Source: Persephonella sp. KM09-Lau-8
GTDB taxonomy: Bacteria > Aquificota > Aquificia > Aquificales > Hydrogenothermaceae
Direction: 5' to 3'
Assembly (NCBI RefSeq): GCF_000703085.1
Contig: NZ_JNLL01000001.1
Coordinates: forward strand, 1,054,001-1,118,000
Length of the DNA: 64,000 bases
Under the pieces are notes generated by a model. It ran no database searches. It saw only the letters and a program-made list of their open reading frames with translations, and was not told where the DNA came from. Positions 26,263 through 39,357 of the stretch are shown piece after piece (the first letter of the stretch is position 1; each line of letters begins with the position of its first letter). The position numbers and the translations under genes were made by a program.

Positions 26263-27900
26263 ATGTCGCAGGAAAAGTTAGATAGTTTATTAAACAATAG
26301 ATGGTTTGTAGCCTTATTTTTGTTTTTTACTGTTTTTATTTATTTCTGGAATATCTGGCTCAATGATATATGGATTCCCAATGAGGCTTTTTATGCAGAA
26401 GCTGCACGGGAGATGTTAGAAAATAAAAATTTTTTCGATATTTACTACAACTATGAGCCTCGTCTGAATAAACCCCCTATGACCTACTGGCTGGTGGCTT
26501 TTTCTTATCTAATTTTTGGAATTAATGAGTTTGCAACGAGACTTCCTATAGTTTTAACAGCCTTAGGTTCAAATGTTCTGGTTTACCTGATAGGCAAAGA
26601 GCTATTTGATAGAAAAGTTGGTATTGTTGCTGCAGCTGTAATGGCTTTTAGCTTTCAGTTTGTTATAAACTCAAGATATGCTTCTCCGGAAGTGCCCCTT
26701 ACATTTTTTTTCACACTAACTCTGTATCTCTTTATTGTTGGATATAAAAGGAAAAAGTTTCTTTATATTCTCCTCTCTTATGTTGCCCTTGGACTGACCA
26801 TTTTAACCAAGGGATACCCATACCTGATCATAATTGGAGCAATAGTTATTGTTTATCTGCTTTTTGAAAATGGTTTTAGACCTAAGGAATTTTTCAAAGA
26901 TTTGAAATTTCTCCATCTGGAGATAGGACTGCCTATTGCTATTGTTATAGGCTTTAGCTGGTATGTCTATGCTTATATGAAGTTCGGTCAGGAGTTTGTT
27001 CAGGTAACACTGGAAGAAACCATAAAAAGAGCTATTGGTAAAAAATCAGGAGGATTTTCCAGCTTATTTTTCTATTTCGTGGTTATTCTATGGGGATTTT
27101 TGCCTTATTCATTGATGGTTTATTATGGAGTTTTCAGGGCTATAAAGGATAAAGCAAGGGAACTTATGTTTCCGCTGGTGTGGCTTTTGACAATGCTTAC
27201 CATATTTACCATAGCCAAAGGAAAAATTCCTGTTTATATTATTCAGGCACACGGGGCAATGTCACTTATAGTTGCCTATTATCTGGTTAGATATTCTCCT
27301 AAAAACCAGATTGATAAAGTTTTTTATGGGGTATCCCTCTTTATTCCTGTTATTGTTGCTGTCGCTGCTATTGCAGGTATGGTTTACTTTTTCAGGCTGG
27401 ATTATATGTATTACATTGCAGCTATTTTCCCTATTCTTTATCTGGTCAGATATAGGGAAATCAGACTTCTTCCTTTTATTTCAACACTGGTGCTATTTTA
27501 TATGTTTGTTGTTTCTATTTTACCTGTTGTAGAAAAATTCAGACCTTATGACAAAATTGGTATGGCAATAAATGATAATGTGCCTGAGAAAAATATTCCC
27601 TTATATATAGAAAATCGTTTCTGGCATAATCTGCCTTTTTATGCCCAGAGAAAAGTTTACAGAAATATACCATCCTTAAAAATTATAAAACTATCTGAGG
27701 AAAAACCACTTCTGGCTTTAGTCAGACCTGAAACATATAGAAAAATTAATGGAGCTGTGGTTTTATGGAATGGTTATTTATATAAAAAAGGAAGTGAATC
27801 CAGATTTGCAATTTTATTAAAATATGTATTTAAAGCTTTACATGGAGATTTTTCAGGATTTGAAAAAAGATATCTAATATACAAGAGGTGGGTGAGATGA
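26263..27900 (+). CDS. ArnT-like polytopic glycosyltransferase, GT83 family
   Basis: A 545-residue inner-membrane GT-C enzyme. The first periplasmic loop carries NEAFYAEAAREML with NYEPRLNKPPMTYWL, matching the catalytic loop of ArnT/PMT-type transferases that use polyprenyl-phosphate sugars. About ten to twelve helices follow and a C-terminal periplasmic domain begins near 430. The likely acceptor is lipid A or another envelope glycan, but sugar and acceptor are not known. It ends by overlapping pabC (ATGA). Confidence 0.83.
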   Translation: MSQEKLDSLLNNRWFVALFLFFTVFIYFWNIWLNDIWIPNEAFYAEAAREMLENKNFFDIYYNYEPRLNKPPMTYWLVAFSYLIFGINEFATRLPIVLTALGSNVLVYLIGKELFDRKVGIVAAAVMAFSFQFVINSRYASPEVPLTFFFTLTLYLFIVGYKRKKFLYILLSYVALGLTILTKGYPYLIIIGAIVIVYLLFENGFRPKEFFKDLKFLHLEIGLPIAIVIGFSWYVYAYMKFGQEFVQVTLEETIKRAIGKKSGGFSSLFFYFVVILWGFLPYSLMVYYGVFRAIKDKARELMFPLVWLLTMLTIFTIAKGKIPVYIIQAHGAMSLIVAYYLVRYSPKNQIDKVFYGVSLFIPVIVAVAAIAGMVYFFRLDYMYYIAAIFPILYLVRYREIRLLPFISTLVLFYMFVVSILPVVEKFRPYDKIGMAINDNVPEKNIPLYIENRFWHNLPFYAQRKVYRNIPSLKIIKLSEEKPLLALVRPETYRKINGAVVLWNGYLYKKGSESRFAILLKYVFKALHGDFSGFEKRYLIYKRWVR

Positions 27901-28646
27901 ATGAACTTTTAACACTTAACGGTAAAGAAATTCAGATTGAGCATTTTAACAGAACCCTGATGTATGGGGAAGGTGTTTTTGAGACATTCAGGTATAACCA
28001 TGGATTACCAAAATTTATAAAAAAACATTACCAGAGACTTATCAAAGGAGCTAAAACCCTTGGGATTCCTCTTATAACAGAGGAGGATTACATCTACTAT
28101 ATCGAAGAAACTGTCAAACAGGCAGAAGGAAATGATTTATATGTAAAAACTATTCTGGTATCTGAAGGAAATTCTGAGTTTTCTGTATTACCTGTGTCCA
28201 GTAAACTCTTAATTGTTGTAAAACCATTTAAACCTCTACAAAAAGAAAAAATATCTTTAACTCTTGCACCATTTAAGGTTCATAGTTCAGACCCATTATT
28301 AAAGATAAAATCCACAAACTATATGAGAAATGTTTTAGGCAAAAGATACGCAAGGGAAAATGGATTTGATGATGTCGTTTTCCTAAATGAAAACGATGAG
28401 ATTACAGAAACATCCTCAGCAAATATATTCTGGATAAAAGGAAGGTTTCTATATACACCTTCTATTGATTGTGGCATTTTACCAGGTATCACAAGGGAAG
28501 TGGTAATAGAAGAAGCCAAAAAAGATGGTTGGACTGTGGTTGAGGGAAGATTTTATCTTGATGACCTGAAAAAAGCAGACTATATATTCGTCACAAATGC
28601 CCTAAATGGTATAATTAGAGTGGGAAAATTTAATTTTATTTACTGA
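27897..28646 (+). CDS. pabC: Aminodeoxychorismate lyase-type class IV aminotransferase
   Basis: A 249-residue fold-type IV PLP enzyme. FNRTLMYGEGVFETFR, the PLP lysine in KSTNYMRNVLGKRYA, NENDEITETSSANIFW and CGILPGITR are class IV signatures. Length and the FETFR opening favour 4-amino-4-deoxychorismate lyase of folate synthesis, but a branched-chain or D-amino-acid aminotransferase is possible. The ATG at 27897 overlaps the stop of the preceding gene; a GTG three codons earlier would overlap the ribosome site. Confidence 0.75.
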   Translation: MNELLTLNGKEIQIEHFNRTLMYGEGVFETFRYNHGLPKFIKKHYQRLIKGAKTLGIPLITEEDYIYYIEETVKQAEGNDLYVKTILVSEGNSEFSVLPVSSKLLIVVKPFKPLQKEKISLTLAPFKVHSSDPLLKIKSTNYMRNVLGKRYARENGFDDVVFLNENDEITETSSANIFWIKGRFLYTPSIDCGILPGITREVVIEEAKKDGWTVVEGRFYLDDLKKADYIFVTNALNGIIRVGKFNFIY

Positions 28647-28664
28647 CAAAGGAGGAAGGTTTAA

Positions 28665-29897
28665 TTGCCTTTAATAGTTCAGAAATACGGCGGGACTTCT
28701 GTAGGTAGCATAGAAAGAATTAAAAATGTTGCAAATAAAGTAAAAAGGGCAGTAGAAGCAGGAAATAAGGTTGTCGTCGTTTCCTCCGCAATGTCAGGGG
28801 AAACAGATAGATTACTTGGTCTTACCAGAGAACTTTCCTCCAGACCTGACCCCAGAGAACAGGATATGGTTGTCTCCACAGGGGAACAGGTTGCTATTGG
28901 GTTGCTTGCAATAGCATTAAAAGAGCTTGGGATAGATGCCATAAGCCTGACAGGATGGCAGGTTCCTATTATCACTGATAATGCCCACACAAAAGCAAGA
29001 ATTCGGAAAATAGATACAAACAGAATACATGCAGAACTGGATAAAGGAAAAGTTGTTATTGTTGCAGGTTTTCAGGGAATTGATGAATATGGAGATATTA
29101 CAACTCTTGGTAGAGGTGGTTCAGATACAACTGCTGTTGCACTGGCTGCAGCTTTAAATGCAGATGTATGTGAGATATATACAGATGTTACAGGGGTTTT
29201 CACTGCAGACCCAAGGATTGTTGAGAATGCAAGGAAAATTCCTGTGATTTCTTATGAAGAAATGATGGAGATGGCCTCATTAGGCTCAAAAGTTATGCAA
29301 ATCAGATCTGTAGAATTTGCAGCCAAATACGGCGTTAAAATACATGTAAAATCCTCATTTATTGATGAGGATGGAACATGGATAGTGGAGGAAAATGAAG
29401 AGATGGAAAGGGTAGCAGTTAGAGGAATAAGCCACGAATTAAAGGAGTCCAAAATAACAGTTGTTAAAGTTCCTGATAAACCAGGAATTGCAGCAAAACT
29501 ATTCAAGTCACTGGGAGATAACAACATAGTTGTTGATATGATTGTCCAGAATGTATCCCACGAAGGATATACAGATATATCATTTACAGTGAATAAAACT
29601 GATGCTGATTTTGCAGAAGAAATTGCAAAAGAGGTTGCACAGGAAGTTGGAGCTGCAGGTGTAGAAAGAAATGACAGAATAGCAAAAATATCAGTAGTCG
29701 GTCTGGGAATGAAAACCCACGCAGGAACTGCAGGAAAAATGTTTGAGGTTCTATACAGAGAAGGAATAAATATCTATGCTATTTCCACATCAGAAATCAA
29801 AATATCCTGTCTGATAGATGAAAAATATGCAGAACTTGCTGTAAGAGCATTACATGAAGCATTTATAGAAAATCAGGAAACAATTGTTATTGATTAG
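28665..29897 (+). CDS. lysC: Aspartate kinase
   Basis: Phosphorylates aspartate, the entry to lysine, threonine and methionine synthesis. The 410-residue protein has the kinase domain (1-250; [32 protein letters not shown]) and two C-terminal ACT domains ([28 protein letters not shown] and [35 protein letters not shown]), which confer amino-acid feedback. The start is TTG with AAGGAGGAAGG upstream. No internal beta-subunit start was examined in detail. Confidence 0.96.
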   Translation: MPLIVQKYGGTSVGSIERIKNVANKVKRAVEAGNKVVVVSSAMSGETDRLLGLTRELSSRPDPREQDMVVSTGEQVAIGLLAIALKELGIDAISLTGWQVPIITDNAHTKARIRKIDTNRIHAELDKGKVVIVAGFQGIDEYGDITTLGRGGSDTTAVALAAALNADVCEIYTDVTGVFTADPRIVENARKIPVISYEEMMEMASLGSKVMQIRSVEFAAKYGVKIHVKSSFIDEDGTWIVEENEEMERVAVRGISHELKESKITVVKVPDKPGIAAKLFKSLGDNNIVVDMIVQNVSHEGYTDISFTVNKTDADFAEEIAKEVAQEVGAAGVERNDRIAKISVVGLGMKTHAGTAGKMFEVLYREGINIYAISTSEIKISCLIDEKYAELAVRALHEAFIENQETIVID

Positions 29898-29906
29898 GAG
29901 ACGGAG

Positions 29907-31340
29907 ATGAAGAAGAAAAAATTAAAAAAGGTTCTGGTTGCAAACAGAGGAGAGGTTGCAACCCGTATAATCAGGGCATGTAAAGAGCTTGGAATAAGAA
30001 CAGTTGCTATATATTCTGAAGCTGACCATAACGGTATTTGGGTTAAGAAAGCAGATGAAGCCTACATGATACCTGGCGACCCAATGAAAGCCTATCTGAA
30101 TTTTTATAAAATAGTTGACCTTGCAAGACAAACAAGATGTGATGCTATACATCCCGGTTATGGATTTTTGTCTGAGAATGCTGATTTTGCAAGGTATTGT
30201 GAAAAAAGAAATATTATTTTTATTGGTCCAAAACCAGAGCATATAGAGCTATTCGGAGACAAAATAAAATCAAAAATCGCAATGCGTGAAGTTGGTGTTC
30301 CTGTTTTACCAGGAACAGATGAACCTATTACAGACCTTGAAGAAGCCAAAAAAGTTGCCAGAGAGATAGGATTTCCAGTTATTATCAAAGCTGCTTACGG
30401 TGGTGGCGGTAGAGGTATGAGAATTGTTGAAAAAGAAGAAGATTTTGAAGAGTTATTCAAATCTGCCACCAGCGAAGCAGAAAAGTTTTTTGGAAAAGGT
30501 GATGTATTTATAGAAAAGTATGTTAAAAATCCAAGGCATATTGAAGTTCAAATAATGGCAGATAAATATGGGAATGTTATCCATCTGGGAGAAAGGGACT
30601 GCTCAATACAGAGAAGACACCAGAAAGTTGTAGAGATTGCCCCATCTCCACGTCTCAGCGAAGAAGTAAGAAGAGAATTATATAGGGTTGCTGTTAAATC
30701 AATGTTTAAGCTTGGGTATGAAAGTGTTGGAACCTTAGAATTCCTGGTTGATGAGGATGATAATTTCTACTTTATAGAAATGAACACAAGACTACAGGTT
30801 GAGCATACAGTTACAGAAACAGTAACAGGTGTTGACCTTGTTCAGAGAATGATAAGAATTGCTGAAGGGGAAAAATTACCATTCCTGCAGGAAGATATTA
30901 AGTTTAGAGGATATGCCATAGAATTCAGAATAAATGCTGAGGACCCTAACAAGAATTTTGCTCCATCCCCAGGAAGAATTACCTCTTATTACTCCCCTGG
31001 TGGACCTGGAGTTAGAATTGATGCAGCAGTTTATAAAGATTACATAATCCCTCCTTACTATGACTCTATGATTGCCAAGCTCACAGTCTGGGCTCTTACC
31101 TGGGAACAAACTGTAAATAGAGCAAAAAGGGCGTTAGATGAGTTTCAGGTAAGAGGTGTTCCAACAAATCTGCCTCTACTCAGACAAATTGTAAGGGATA
31201 AAGACTTTATGGCAGGTAAATTTGATACAGGATATATAGATAAAAAACTGCCTAAATTTAAACTAAAACCTGAGGAAGGCGACCCAGAAGACCTTGCCAC
31301 AGTCATAGCGGCAGCAATTGCAGCATACCATAGACTATAA
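29907..31340 (+). CDS. Biotin carboxylase subunit of pyruvate/2-oxoglutarate carboxylase
   Basis: A 477-residue ATP-grasp biotin carboxylase: VLVANRGEVATRIIRAC, the KAAYGGGGRGMR glycine loop, the HIEVQIMADKYGNVIHLGERDCSIQRRHQK core and EMNTRLQVEHTVTE. The C-terminal tail ending PEDLATVIAAAIAAYHRL is longer than AccC and resembles the subunits of two-subunit pyruvate or 2-oxoglutarate carboxylases of Aquificota. Those enzymes feed or drive the reductive TCA cycle. The biotin/carboxyltransferase subunit is not adjacent, so PycA, CfiB and AccC cannot be separated here. Confidence 0.82.
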   Translation: MKKKKLKKVLVANRGEVATRIIRACKELGIRTVAIYSEADHNGIWVKKADEAYMIPGDPMKAYLNFYKIVDLARQTRCDAIHPGYGFLSENADFARYCEKRNIIFIGPKPEHIELFGDKIKSKIAMREVGVPVLPGTDEPITDLEEAKKVAREIGFPVIIKAAYGGGGRGMRIVEKEEDFEELFKSATSEAEKFFGKGDVFIEKYVKNPRHIEVQIMADKYGNVIHLGERDCSIQRRHQKVVEIAPSPRLSEEVRRELYRVAVKSMFKLGYESVGTLEFLVDEDDNFYFIEMNTRLQVEHTVTETVTGVDLVQRMIRIAEGEKLPFLQEDIKFRGYAIEFRINAEDPNKNFAPSPGRITSYYSPGGPGVRIDAAVYKDYIIPPYYDSMIAKLTVWALTWEQTVNRAKRALDEFQVRGVPTNLPLLRQIVRDKDFMAGKFDTGYIDKKLPKFKLKPEEGDPEDLATVIAAAIAAYHRL

Positions 31341-31359
31341 AACTAAGGAGGTTAAATAA

Positions 31360-33028
<1,669 letters not shown>

Positions 33029-33658
33029 ATACATATATATTCGATTTAGATGGCACCCTTATAAACTCATCAAAAGATATATCAGCAGCTGTAAATTACA
33101 CATTAGAAAAATTAGGATTAACTCCCCTTCCTGAAGAGGAAATCATAAAACATGTGGGATACGGTGGTAAAAAGCTTCTACAGGGAGTTTTATCCACACA
33201 GGACGAAGATCTTTTAGATAAAGCAGTAAAGATATTTAGAGAATATTATTTTGCAAATCCTGCTGAATACACTACGCTCTATCCATACACCGAAGAATTA
33301 CTGAGAAAACTAAAAGAAGAAAATAAAAAAATAGCTGTTGTAACCAACAAGTATGAAGATATATCCAGACAGATTTTAGAAAAACTTGGCGTTATGAGTC
33401 TTATAGACATTTTAGTTGGTGGAGATACTACGGAATATAAAAAACCCCAACCAGAACCTGTTTTATATGCAATATCTATCCTTGGTTCATCCCCAGAAAA
33501 ATCAATAATGATAGGAGACAGCGAAACAGACATTATCTCAGGTAAACAGGCAGGAACAAAAACAGCCCTTGTTCTGTATGGGTTTGGGAAAAAAGATATA
33601 GCCCTTTCCCATAATCCCGATTTTGTTATAAAAACACCAGAAGAACTATTTAATATAC

Positions 33659-35824
33659 TCAGCTAACTAAGAGTTTGCCAATATTATAAATAACAAATGT
33701 TACTATCCATGCAGATGTTAGACTTGTCAATATAGAAATTCCTGCCCATTTCCAGCTATTTAATTCCTGTTTTATAGCAAAGACTGTGGCCATACAGGGC
33801 GTATAAAGAAGTAAAAATACCAGAAATGAAAACGCAGTAAGTGGAGTAAATGCATTTCTAACAGCTTCTATCAAAGAAGTGTCTGTTTCTTCTTCCTCTT
33901 CTTCTATAGAAATCAGACCAAATATAGAAACAATTTTCTTAGCTGCTTCAAAATTTGCATCTATAAAGCCTTTTCCTGTCTCAATAAGTTTTTCCTTAAT
34001 ATCTATCTTTTCAATTTTTTCTTCCTGAAAAGCCTCTTCAGCGTATATATTCCCCATTGTTGATATAACAACCTCTTTTGCTACAAAACCAGACATTAAA
34101 GCACCAGCAGCCTGCCATGTTCCAAAACCAAGAGGTTCAAATACAGGAGCTATTGTTTTACTAATCTTGCCAAATAATGAATCTTCGGTATTTTTGATCC
34201 CCACAGGAAAATGAAGCAAAAACCATATAACAATAGATGTGGCCAGTATGAAAGTCCCAGCTTCGTATAAGAAAGCCTTTGTTTTTATCCATGAGTTTTT
34301 AATCAGATATCTAAATGTTGGTAGTCTATAAGGTGGAAGTTCCAGAATAAAAGGATAAGACTCAGATTTAAAAACAAATCTGTTATATATTAAAGCAACA
34401 ATCACTGCCACCAACACACCTAAGAGATACAAAAACATAAGAACAAAAGCCCTGTGATGGGTGAAAAATATAGTTATAAAAAATGCATAAACAGTCAGAC
34501 GGGCACCACAGGACATAAAAGGTATCATTAAAACTGTAAGAATTTTCTCTTTAGGATTTTCAAGGGTTCTTGTTGCATAAACCGCAGGAACATTACATCC
34601 AAAACCTATTATCATAGGAATAAATGATTTTCCACTAAGACCAAGAACTGACATAAATCTATCCATAAGAAAGGCAGCTCTTGCCATATAACCGCTACCT
34701 TCCAGAAATGCCATAAACATATACAGGAAAAACAAAACAGGCACAAAAACAAGAACAAACCCAACCCCACCTATTATTCCATCAGTAACAAAAGACCTGA
34801 ACCATGGAGAAGCACCTGCAGAATCAAGCATTTGTGCCACAAGAGGTGCAACAAATGAGCCTAATGTATTATCCAGCCAGTCCACATAAGGAGAGGAAAG
34901 TTCAAAGGTAAACTCAAATAAAAGCCACATTAAAACAAAGAATATAGGCAGTCCAAATACTTTGTGAAGAAATATCTTATCTAAGATAAGTGTTATATCT
35001 ACCTCTTTAACAGGATGTTTTTTTACACATTGTTCGTATATGCTAATAATTATTGAATATCTTTCTTCTACTATTATTGTTGTTGCATCTTTGTGATACA
35101 GTTTTTTTATCTCCTTCCTAAATTTTTCTATAGCCTTGAGAACCTCTTCATTTATGCTCATTTCTATAAATGAGGTATTCCCTTCAATTAAAGAGAGAAC
35201 AAGAAATCTCTTAGGATACAGATCAAATAAAACAGGCTGTTTTTCTTCAATTACTTTTACTATTTTTTTCAGCTCCTCTTCAAGCTGGTCTTCAAAATGA
35301 AGAATACATCTTGGTTTTGATTTACTCTCATAAGTCTGGATAACTGCATCTAATATCTCCTGAACACCCTCACCTTTAGCTGCAATAGTCGGAATAGCCC
35401 TGGAACATAAAAGGCTTTCTAACTTTTTATAATCAATCTCTATACCCTTTGAAGTTGCCTCATCCCACATATTAAGGGCTATTACCAGAGGAAGCTCCAG
35501 CTCAAGTAATTGAATTGTTAGATAAAGGTTTCTTTCAAGATTTGTTGAGTCAACAACATCTATAACGACATCAGGTCTTTCTTTTATTAAAAACTCTACA
35601 GCAACTTTTTCCTCAGCAGTATCATTACTGAGACTGTATGTCCCTGGAAGATCTATTAGATGAATTTTATAACCTTTATACTCAAATTCTGCCTCTTTTT
35701 TTTCTATTGTTACCCCCGGCCAGTTCCCAACATGCAGATTTGTTCCTGCTATTGCATTAATAAGTGTGGTTTTTCCTGTGTTTGGATTACCTGCAACTGC
35801 AACTTTTATAACCTTATTCTCCAT
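33659..35824 (-). CDS. feoB: Ferrous iron transport protein B
   Basis: A 721-residue inner-membrane Fe(II) transporter. The N-terminal G domain has G1 GNPNTGKTTL, G3 DLPGTYSL and G4 NMWD; a GDI-like helical region follows to about 280. The membrane part contains two Gate domains with GFGCNVPAVYATRTLENPKEKILTVLMIPFMSCGARLTVYAFF and a final FAIKQELNSWKW core. A roughly 60-residue hydrophilic insert rich in Glu (IEEEEEET) sits late in the membrane domain. It overlaps feoA by 11 bases. Confidence 0.96.
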   Translation of the reverse strand: MENKVIKVAVAGNPNTGKTTLINAIAGTNLHVGNWPGVTIEKKEAEFEYKGYKIHLIDLPGTYSLSNDTAEEKVAVEFLIKERPDVVIDVVDSTNLERNLYLTIQLLELELPLVIALNMWDEATSKGIEIDYKKLESLLCSRAIPTIAAKGEGVQEILDAVIQTYESKSKPRCILHFEDQLEEELKKIVKVIEEKQPVLFDLYPKRFLVLSLIEGNTSFIEMSINEEVLKAIEKFRKEIKKLYHKDATTIIVEERYSIIISIYEQCVKKHPVKEVDITLILDKIFLHKVFGLPIFFVLMWLLFEFTFELSSPYVDWLDNTLGSFVAPLVAQMLDSAGASPWFRSFVTDGIIGGVGFVLVFVPVLFFLYMFMAFLEGSGYMARAAFLMDRFMSVLGLSGKSFIPMIIGFGCNVPAVYATRTLENPKEKILTVLMIPFMSCGARLTVYAFFITIFFTHHRAFVLMFLYLLGVLVAVIVALIYNRFVFKSESYPFILELPPYRLPTFRYLIKNSWIKTKAFLYEAGTFILATSIVIWFLLHFPVGIKNTEDSLFGKISKTIAPVFEPLGFGTWQAAGALMSGFVAKEVVISTMGNIYAEEAFQEEKIEKIDIKEKLIETGKGFIDANFEAAKKIVSIFGLISIEEEEEETDTSLIEAVRNAFTPLTAFSFLVFLLLYTPCMATVFAIKQELNSWKWAGISILTSLTSAWIVTFVIYNIGKLLVS

Positions 35825-36047
35825 TACAGTCCTCTACTTCTATTAGTTCAGCTTCATTTTTCCTGAGGGCTAAGCAATAATCCTTTACTTTTATTTTTAC
35901 GGGTCCTCCAAAAGGTGCATCCTGAATAACCTCTACAGTTTGCCCGGGGAAAAGTCCAAGCTCAAGCAGTCTCTTTTTCATCTCAGGTGGAAATTTAAGC
36001 TCTTTTATTCTGCATTTTTTACCTTCTTTCATCTGTGATAACTTCAT
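35814..36047 (-). CDS. feoA: Ferrous iron transport protein A
   Basis: A 77-residue SH3-like protein that assists FeoB. MKLSQMKEGKKCRIKEL, the RLLELGLFPGQTVEVIQDAPFGGPVKIKVKDYCLALRKNEAELI core is the full FeoA pattern. AGGTGGAAA precedes the ATG. It is the first gene of a two-gene operon; no Fur-box was convincingly seen in the 92 bases upstream. Confidence 0.95.
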   Translation of the reverse strand: MKLSQMKEGKKCRIKELKFPPEMKKRLLELGLFPGQTVEVIQDAPFGGPVKIKVKDYCLALRKNEAELIEVEDCNGE

Positions 36048-36139
36048 TTTCCACCTGCCTTTCCAATTTTAATTTATATTCAATCTCAATTAGCAGATTC
36101 ATTATAACCTAATCGAACCCATCAACCAAATGACCTAAA

Positions 36140-36820
36140 TCAACTTCCAAGCAAAATAGAAGTAAAGAATATATATGGAGGGATTATCAGAAAGTTAAGA
36201 GCTCCCACAGCAAGCAGAATTATTACTATGAAAAATCCCCATTGTTCTAATGGTTCCAGTTTGTTTTCAAGATGTGGAGGAAGTAAGCTCATAAGAATTC
36301 TACCACCATCTAAAGGAGGAATAGGTATAAGATTAAAAATAGCAAGAATTACATTAATGCTCACAGAATATTGAAGGAATATCAGTATAGGATAAACAAT
36401 AGACCTGAAAAATCCTTCTCCAAAAGTGGAGACTATTCCTACCAGAACAGATTGGGACGATAAAAACTGATAAATTACCCCAAAAAAGACAGCGGCAACA
36501 AAATTTATTCCGGGACCTGCAAAAGCAGTAACTGCCATTCCTTTACGGTATCCTAATTTTTTAAAATTCATAGGATTTATTGGAACAGGTTTTGCCCATC
36601 CAAATATAAAAGGAGCTTTTATTAGCATTAAAAGGGCTGGTAGTATTATAGAACCCAATGGATCTATATGTGGAATTGGATTAAATGTTAATCTACCAGA
36701 GACCTTAGGAGTAGGGTCTCCAAGTCTATAAGCTATAATCCCATGTCCAAGCTCATGTATGATAACTGCAAACAGCAGAGCCGGAATCATAAAAATAAGT
36801 CTTGTTATATCAAAATCCAT
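36140..36820 (-). CDS. Site-2-type metalloprotease, M50 family
   Basis: A 226-residue membrane protein with the zinc motif HELGH in AVIIHELGHGIIAYRLGD and the second metal motif NLIPIPPLDGGRIL. Six hydrophobic helices are visible and no PDZ domain, so it belongs to the short M50B group rather than RseP. The substrate is unknown. The ATG at 36820 has AAGG nine bases upstream; a TTG three codons earlier overlaps that site. Confidence 0.88.
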   Translation of the reverse strand: MDFDITRLIFMIPALLFAVIIHELGHGIIAYRLGDPTPKVSGRLTFNPIPHIDPLGSIILPALLMLIKAPFIFGWAKPVPINPMNFKKLGYRKGMAVTAFAGPGINFVAAVFFGVIYQFLSSQSVLVGIVSTFGEGFFRSIVYPILIFLQYSVSINVILAIFNLIPIPPLDGGRILMSLLPPHLENKLEPLEQWGFFIVIILLAVGALNFLIIPPYIFFTSILLGS

Positions 36821-36861
36821 TTTTTCCAACCTTCAAATTTTATTCAGATATTTTATATTAT

Positions 36862-36890
36862 TTCATTGCCCGTGAAAATCAATTTATAAT
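36862..36890 (+). promoter_or_regulatory. Promoter just upstream of murF, possibly giving a leaderless transcript
   Basis: TTCATT (36862-36867), a 17-base spacer and a perfect TATAAT (36885-36890) precede the murF ATG at 36900 by nine bases. Transcription would start at or within about three bases of the ATG. The -35 match is only half of consensus. Confidence 0.45.
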
Positions 36891-36899
36891 TTGGGTGGT

Positions 36900-38210
36900 A
36901 TGGAAATAAAAGAGATTGCAAAAATCGTAAACGGAAAGTTAATAGGGAAATCGGAAAGAAAAGTAAGCAAATTCTGCATAGATAGCAGAAAAATAAGCCA
37001 AGATATGTTTTTTGTTCCTATTAAAGGTGTAAGATTTGATGGACACCAGTTTATTGAAGATGCTATTAAAAAAGGTGCTTCAGGATATTTTAGCCAGATA
37101 GATAAAAATATAGATGGTGGAATACTGGTAGATGACACTCTAAAAGCCCTTACAAAAGTAGGAATATATAAAAGGAAAAAGCTCAAAAAAGCCATAGGTA
37201 TAACAGGAACCAGCGGGAAAACAACTACTAAAGAGATTTTGAGATTTTTATTGTCCCAGTTTTTCAATACCTATAGCACACCTGGAAACTATAACAATGA
37301 GATAGGCGTTCCTCTTACACTTGCCAATATACCTGAAAATTCTGAGATTGGAATTTTTGAGTTTGGAGCAAGGAAAAAAGGGGATATAAAAAAATTAGTT
37401 GATATTTCCCAGCCAGAAATCAGGATACTGACAGCCATAGGACACGGACATACTGAGGTTTTTGGCTCTCTAGAAGAGGTTATAAAAGGAAAAGGTGAGA
37501 TATTTGAAGGTGGAGAAATTGCAATTTTGCCTTACTCCCTGCTAAAGCATTACAAACTGGATAATAAAATAACCTTTGGTTTTGAAGATGATGCAGATAT
37601 TCAGATTAAGGATATAAAAATAGATTTTGAAGGAACTGAAGGAATTCTAAAAATAGATAACAAACTCCTCAAAATAAAAATCCCTGCAATTAACAAAGCT
37701 GTTATTTATAATTCTGCCATTGGTGCAGCTGTTTTAAAATATCTGGAAATAGACATTGAAAAAGGTCTAAAAGTATTGTCTGAGTTTCAGATGCCTGAAG
37801 GTAGAGGAAGGTTAACAAAAATCAAAAACATTCAAATTATTGATGATACTTACAATGCAAATCCTTTATCCGTAAAAAATGCAATTGATACTATATCCAG
37901 CCTGCAAGGATTTAAGATTGTTGTCTTAGGGGATATGCTGGAGCTGGGAAAAGAATCCCAAAAATTACATGCAGAAATAGGGGAGTATATAGTTAAAAAG
38001 AATATAAACCTTGCAATTTTTTATGGAGAAAAGATGAGATGGACTTATGAAAAAGCAAAAAAATATATACCGTCATTTTATTTTGAGGATAAAACAAAAA
38101 TAGCAGAGGAAATTTTAAAACATAAAGATAAAAGTCCTGTGGTTCTTATAAAAGGCTCCCGTGGAATGAAAATGGAGGAAGTTATTGAAATTCTTAGAAA
38201 TATTTCTTGA
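36900..38210 (+). CDS. murF: UDP-N-acetylmuramoyl-tripeptide--D-alanyl-D-alanine ligase
   Basis: Adds D-Ala-D-Ala to the UDP-MurNAc-tripeptide, the last cytoplasmic step of the peptidoglycan precursor. The 436-residue Mur ligase has the N-terminal DSRKISQDMFFVPIKGVRFDGHQF, the ATP loop GITGTSGKTTTKE, GNYNNEIGVPLT, EFGARKKGDI, and the third-domain DDTYNANPLSVKNAI with LGDMLELG. The ATG at 36900 gives the usual N-terminus; GGGTGG is directly against it, too close for a normal ribosome site. Confidence 0.95.
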   Translation: MEIKEIAKIVNGKLIGKSERKVSKFCIDSRKISQDMFFVPIKGVRFDGHQFIEDAIKKGASGYFSQIDKNIDGGILVDDTLKALTKVGIYKRKKLKKAIGITGTSGKTTTKEILRFLLSQFFNTYSTPGNYNNEIGVPLTLANIPENSEIGIFEFGARKKGDIKKLVDISQPEIRILTAIGHGHTEVFGSLEEVIKGKGEIFEGGEIAILPYSLLKHYKLDNKITFGFEDDADIQIKDIKIDFEGTEGILKIDNKLLKIKIPAINKAVIYNSAIGAAVLKYLEIDIEKGLKVLSEFQMPEGRGRLTKIKNIQIIDDTYNANPLSVKNAIDTISSLQGFKIVVLGDMLELGKESQKLHAEIGEYIVKKNINLAIFYGEKMRWTYEKAKKYIPSFYFEDKTKIAEEILKHKDKSPVVLIKGSRGMKMEEVIEILRNIS

Positions 38211-38322
38211 AATTTTTCACTTTACTTATTTTGGGTGGTTATTAAATTAATTCCTGTGTAGAGCAATCTTTAGAAAATGTTAAAATTTTTAGGTAAAAAC
38301 AATAAAAAAATGGAGGAAGTAA

Positions 38323-39330
<1,008 letters not shown>

Positions 39331-39333
39331 GAT

Positions 39334-39357
39334 AAAGGGGGCTTTACGCCCCTTTTA
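39334..39357 (+). terminator. Intrinsic terminator of gapA
   Basis: A GGGGC/GCCCC stem (39338-39342 and 39348-39352) with a TTTAC loop is flanked by A and T runs. Its 3' arm is part of the first copy of the 42-bp tandem duplication. Confidence 0.75.

Noticed and set aside
36884-37267. Antisense 127-residue frame over murF
   Set aside because: It mirrors the MurF coding strand and shows no family features.
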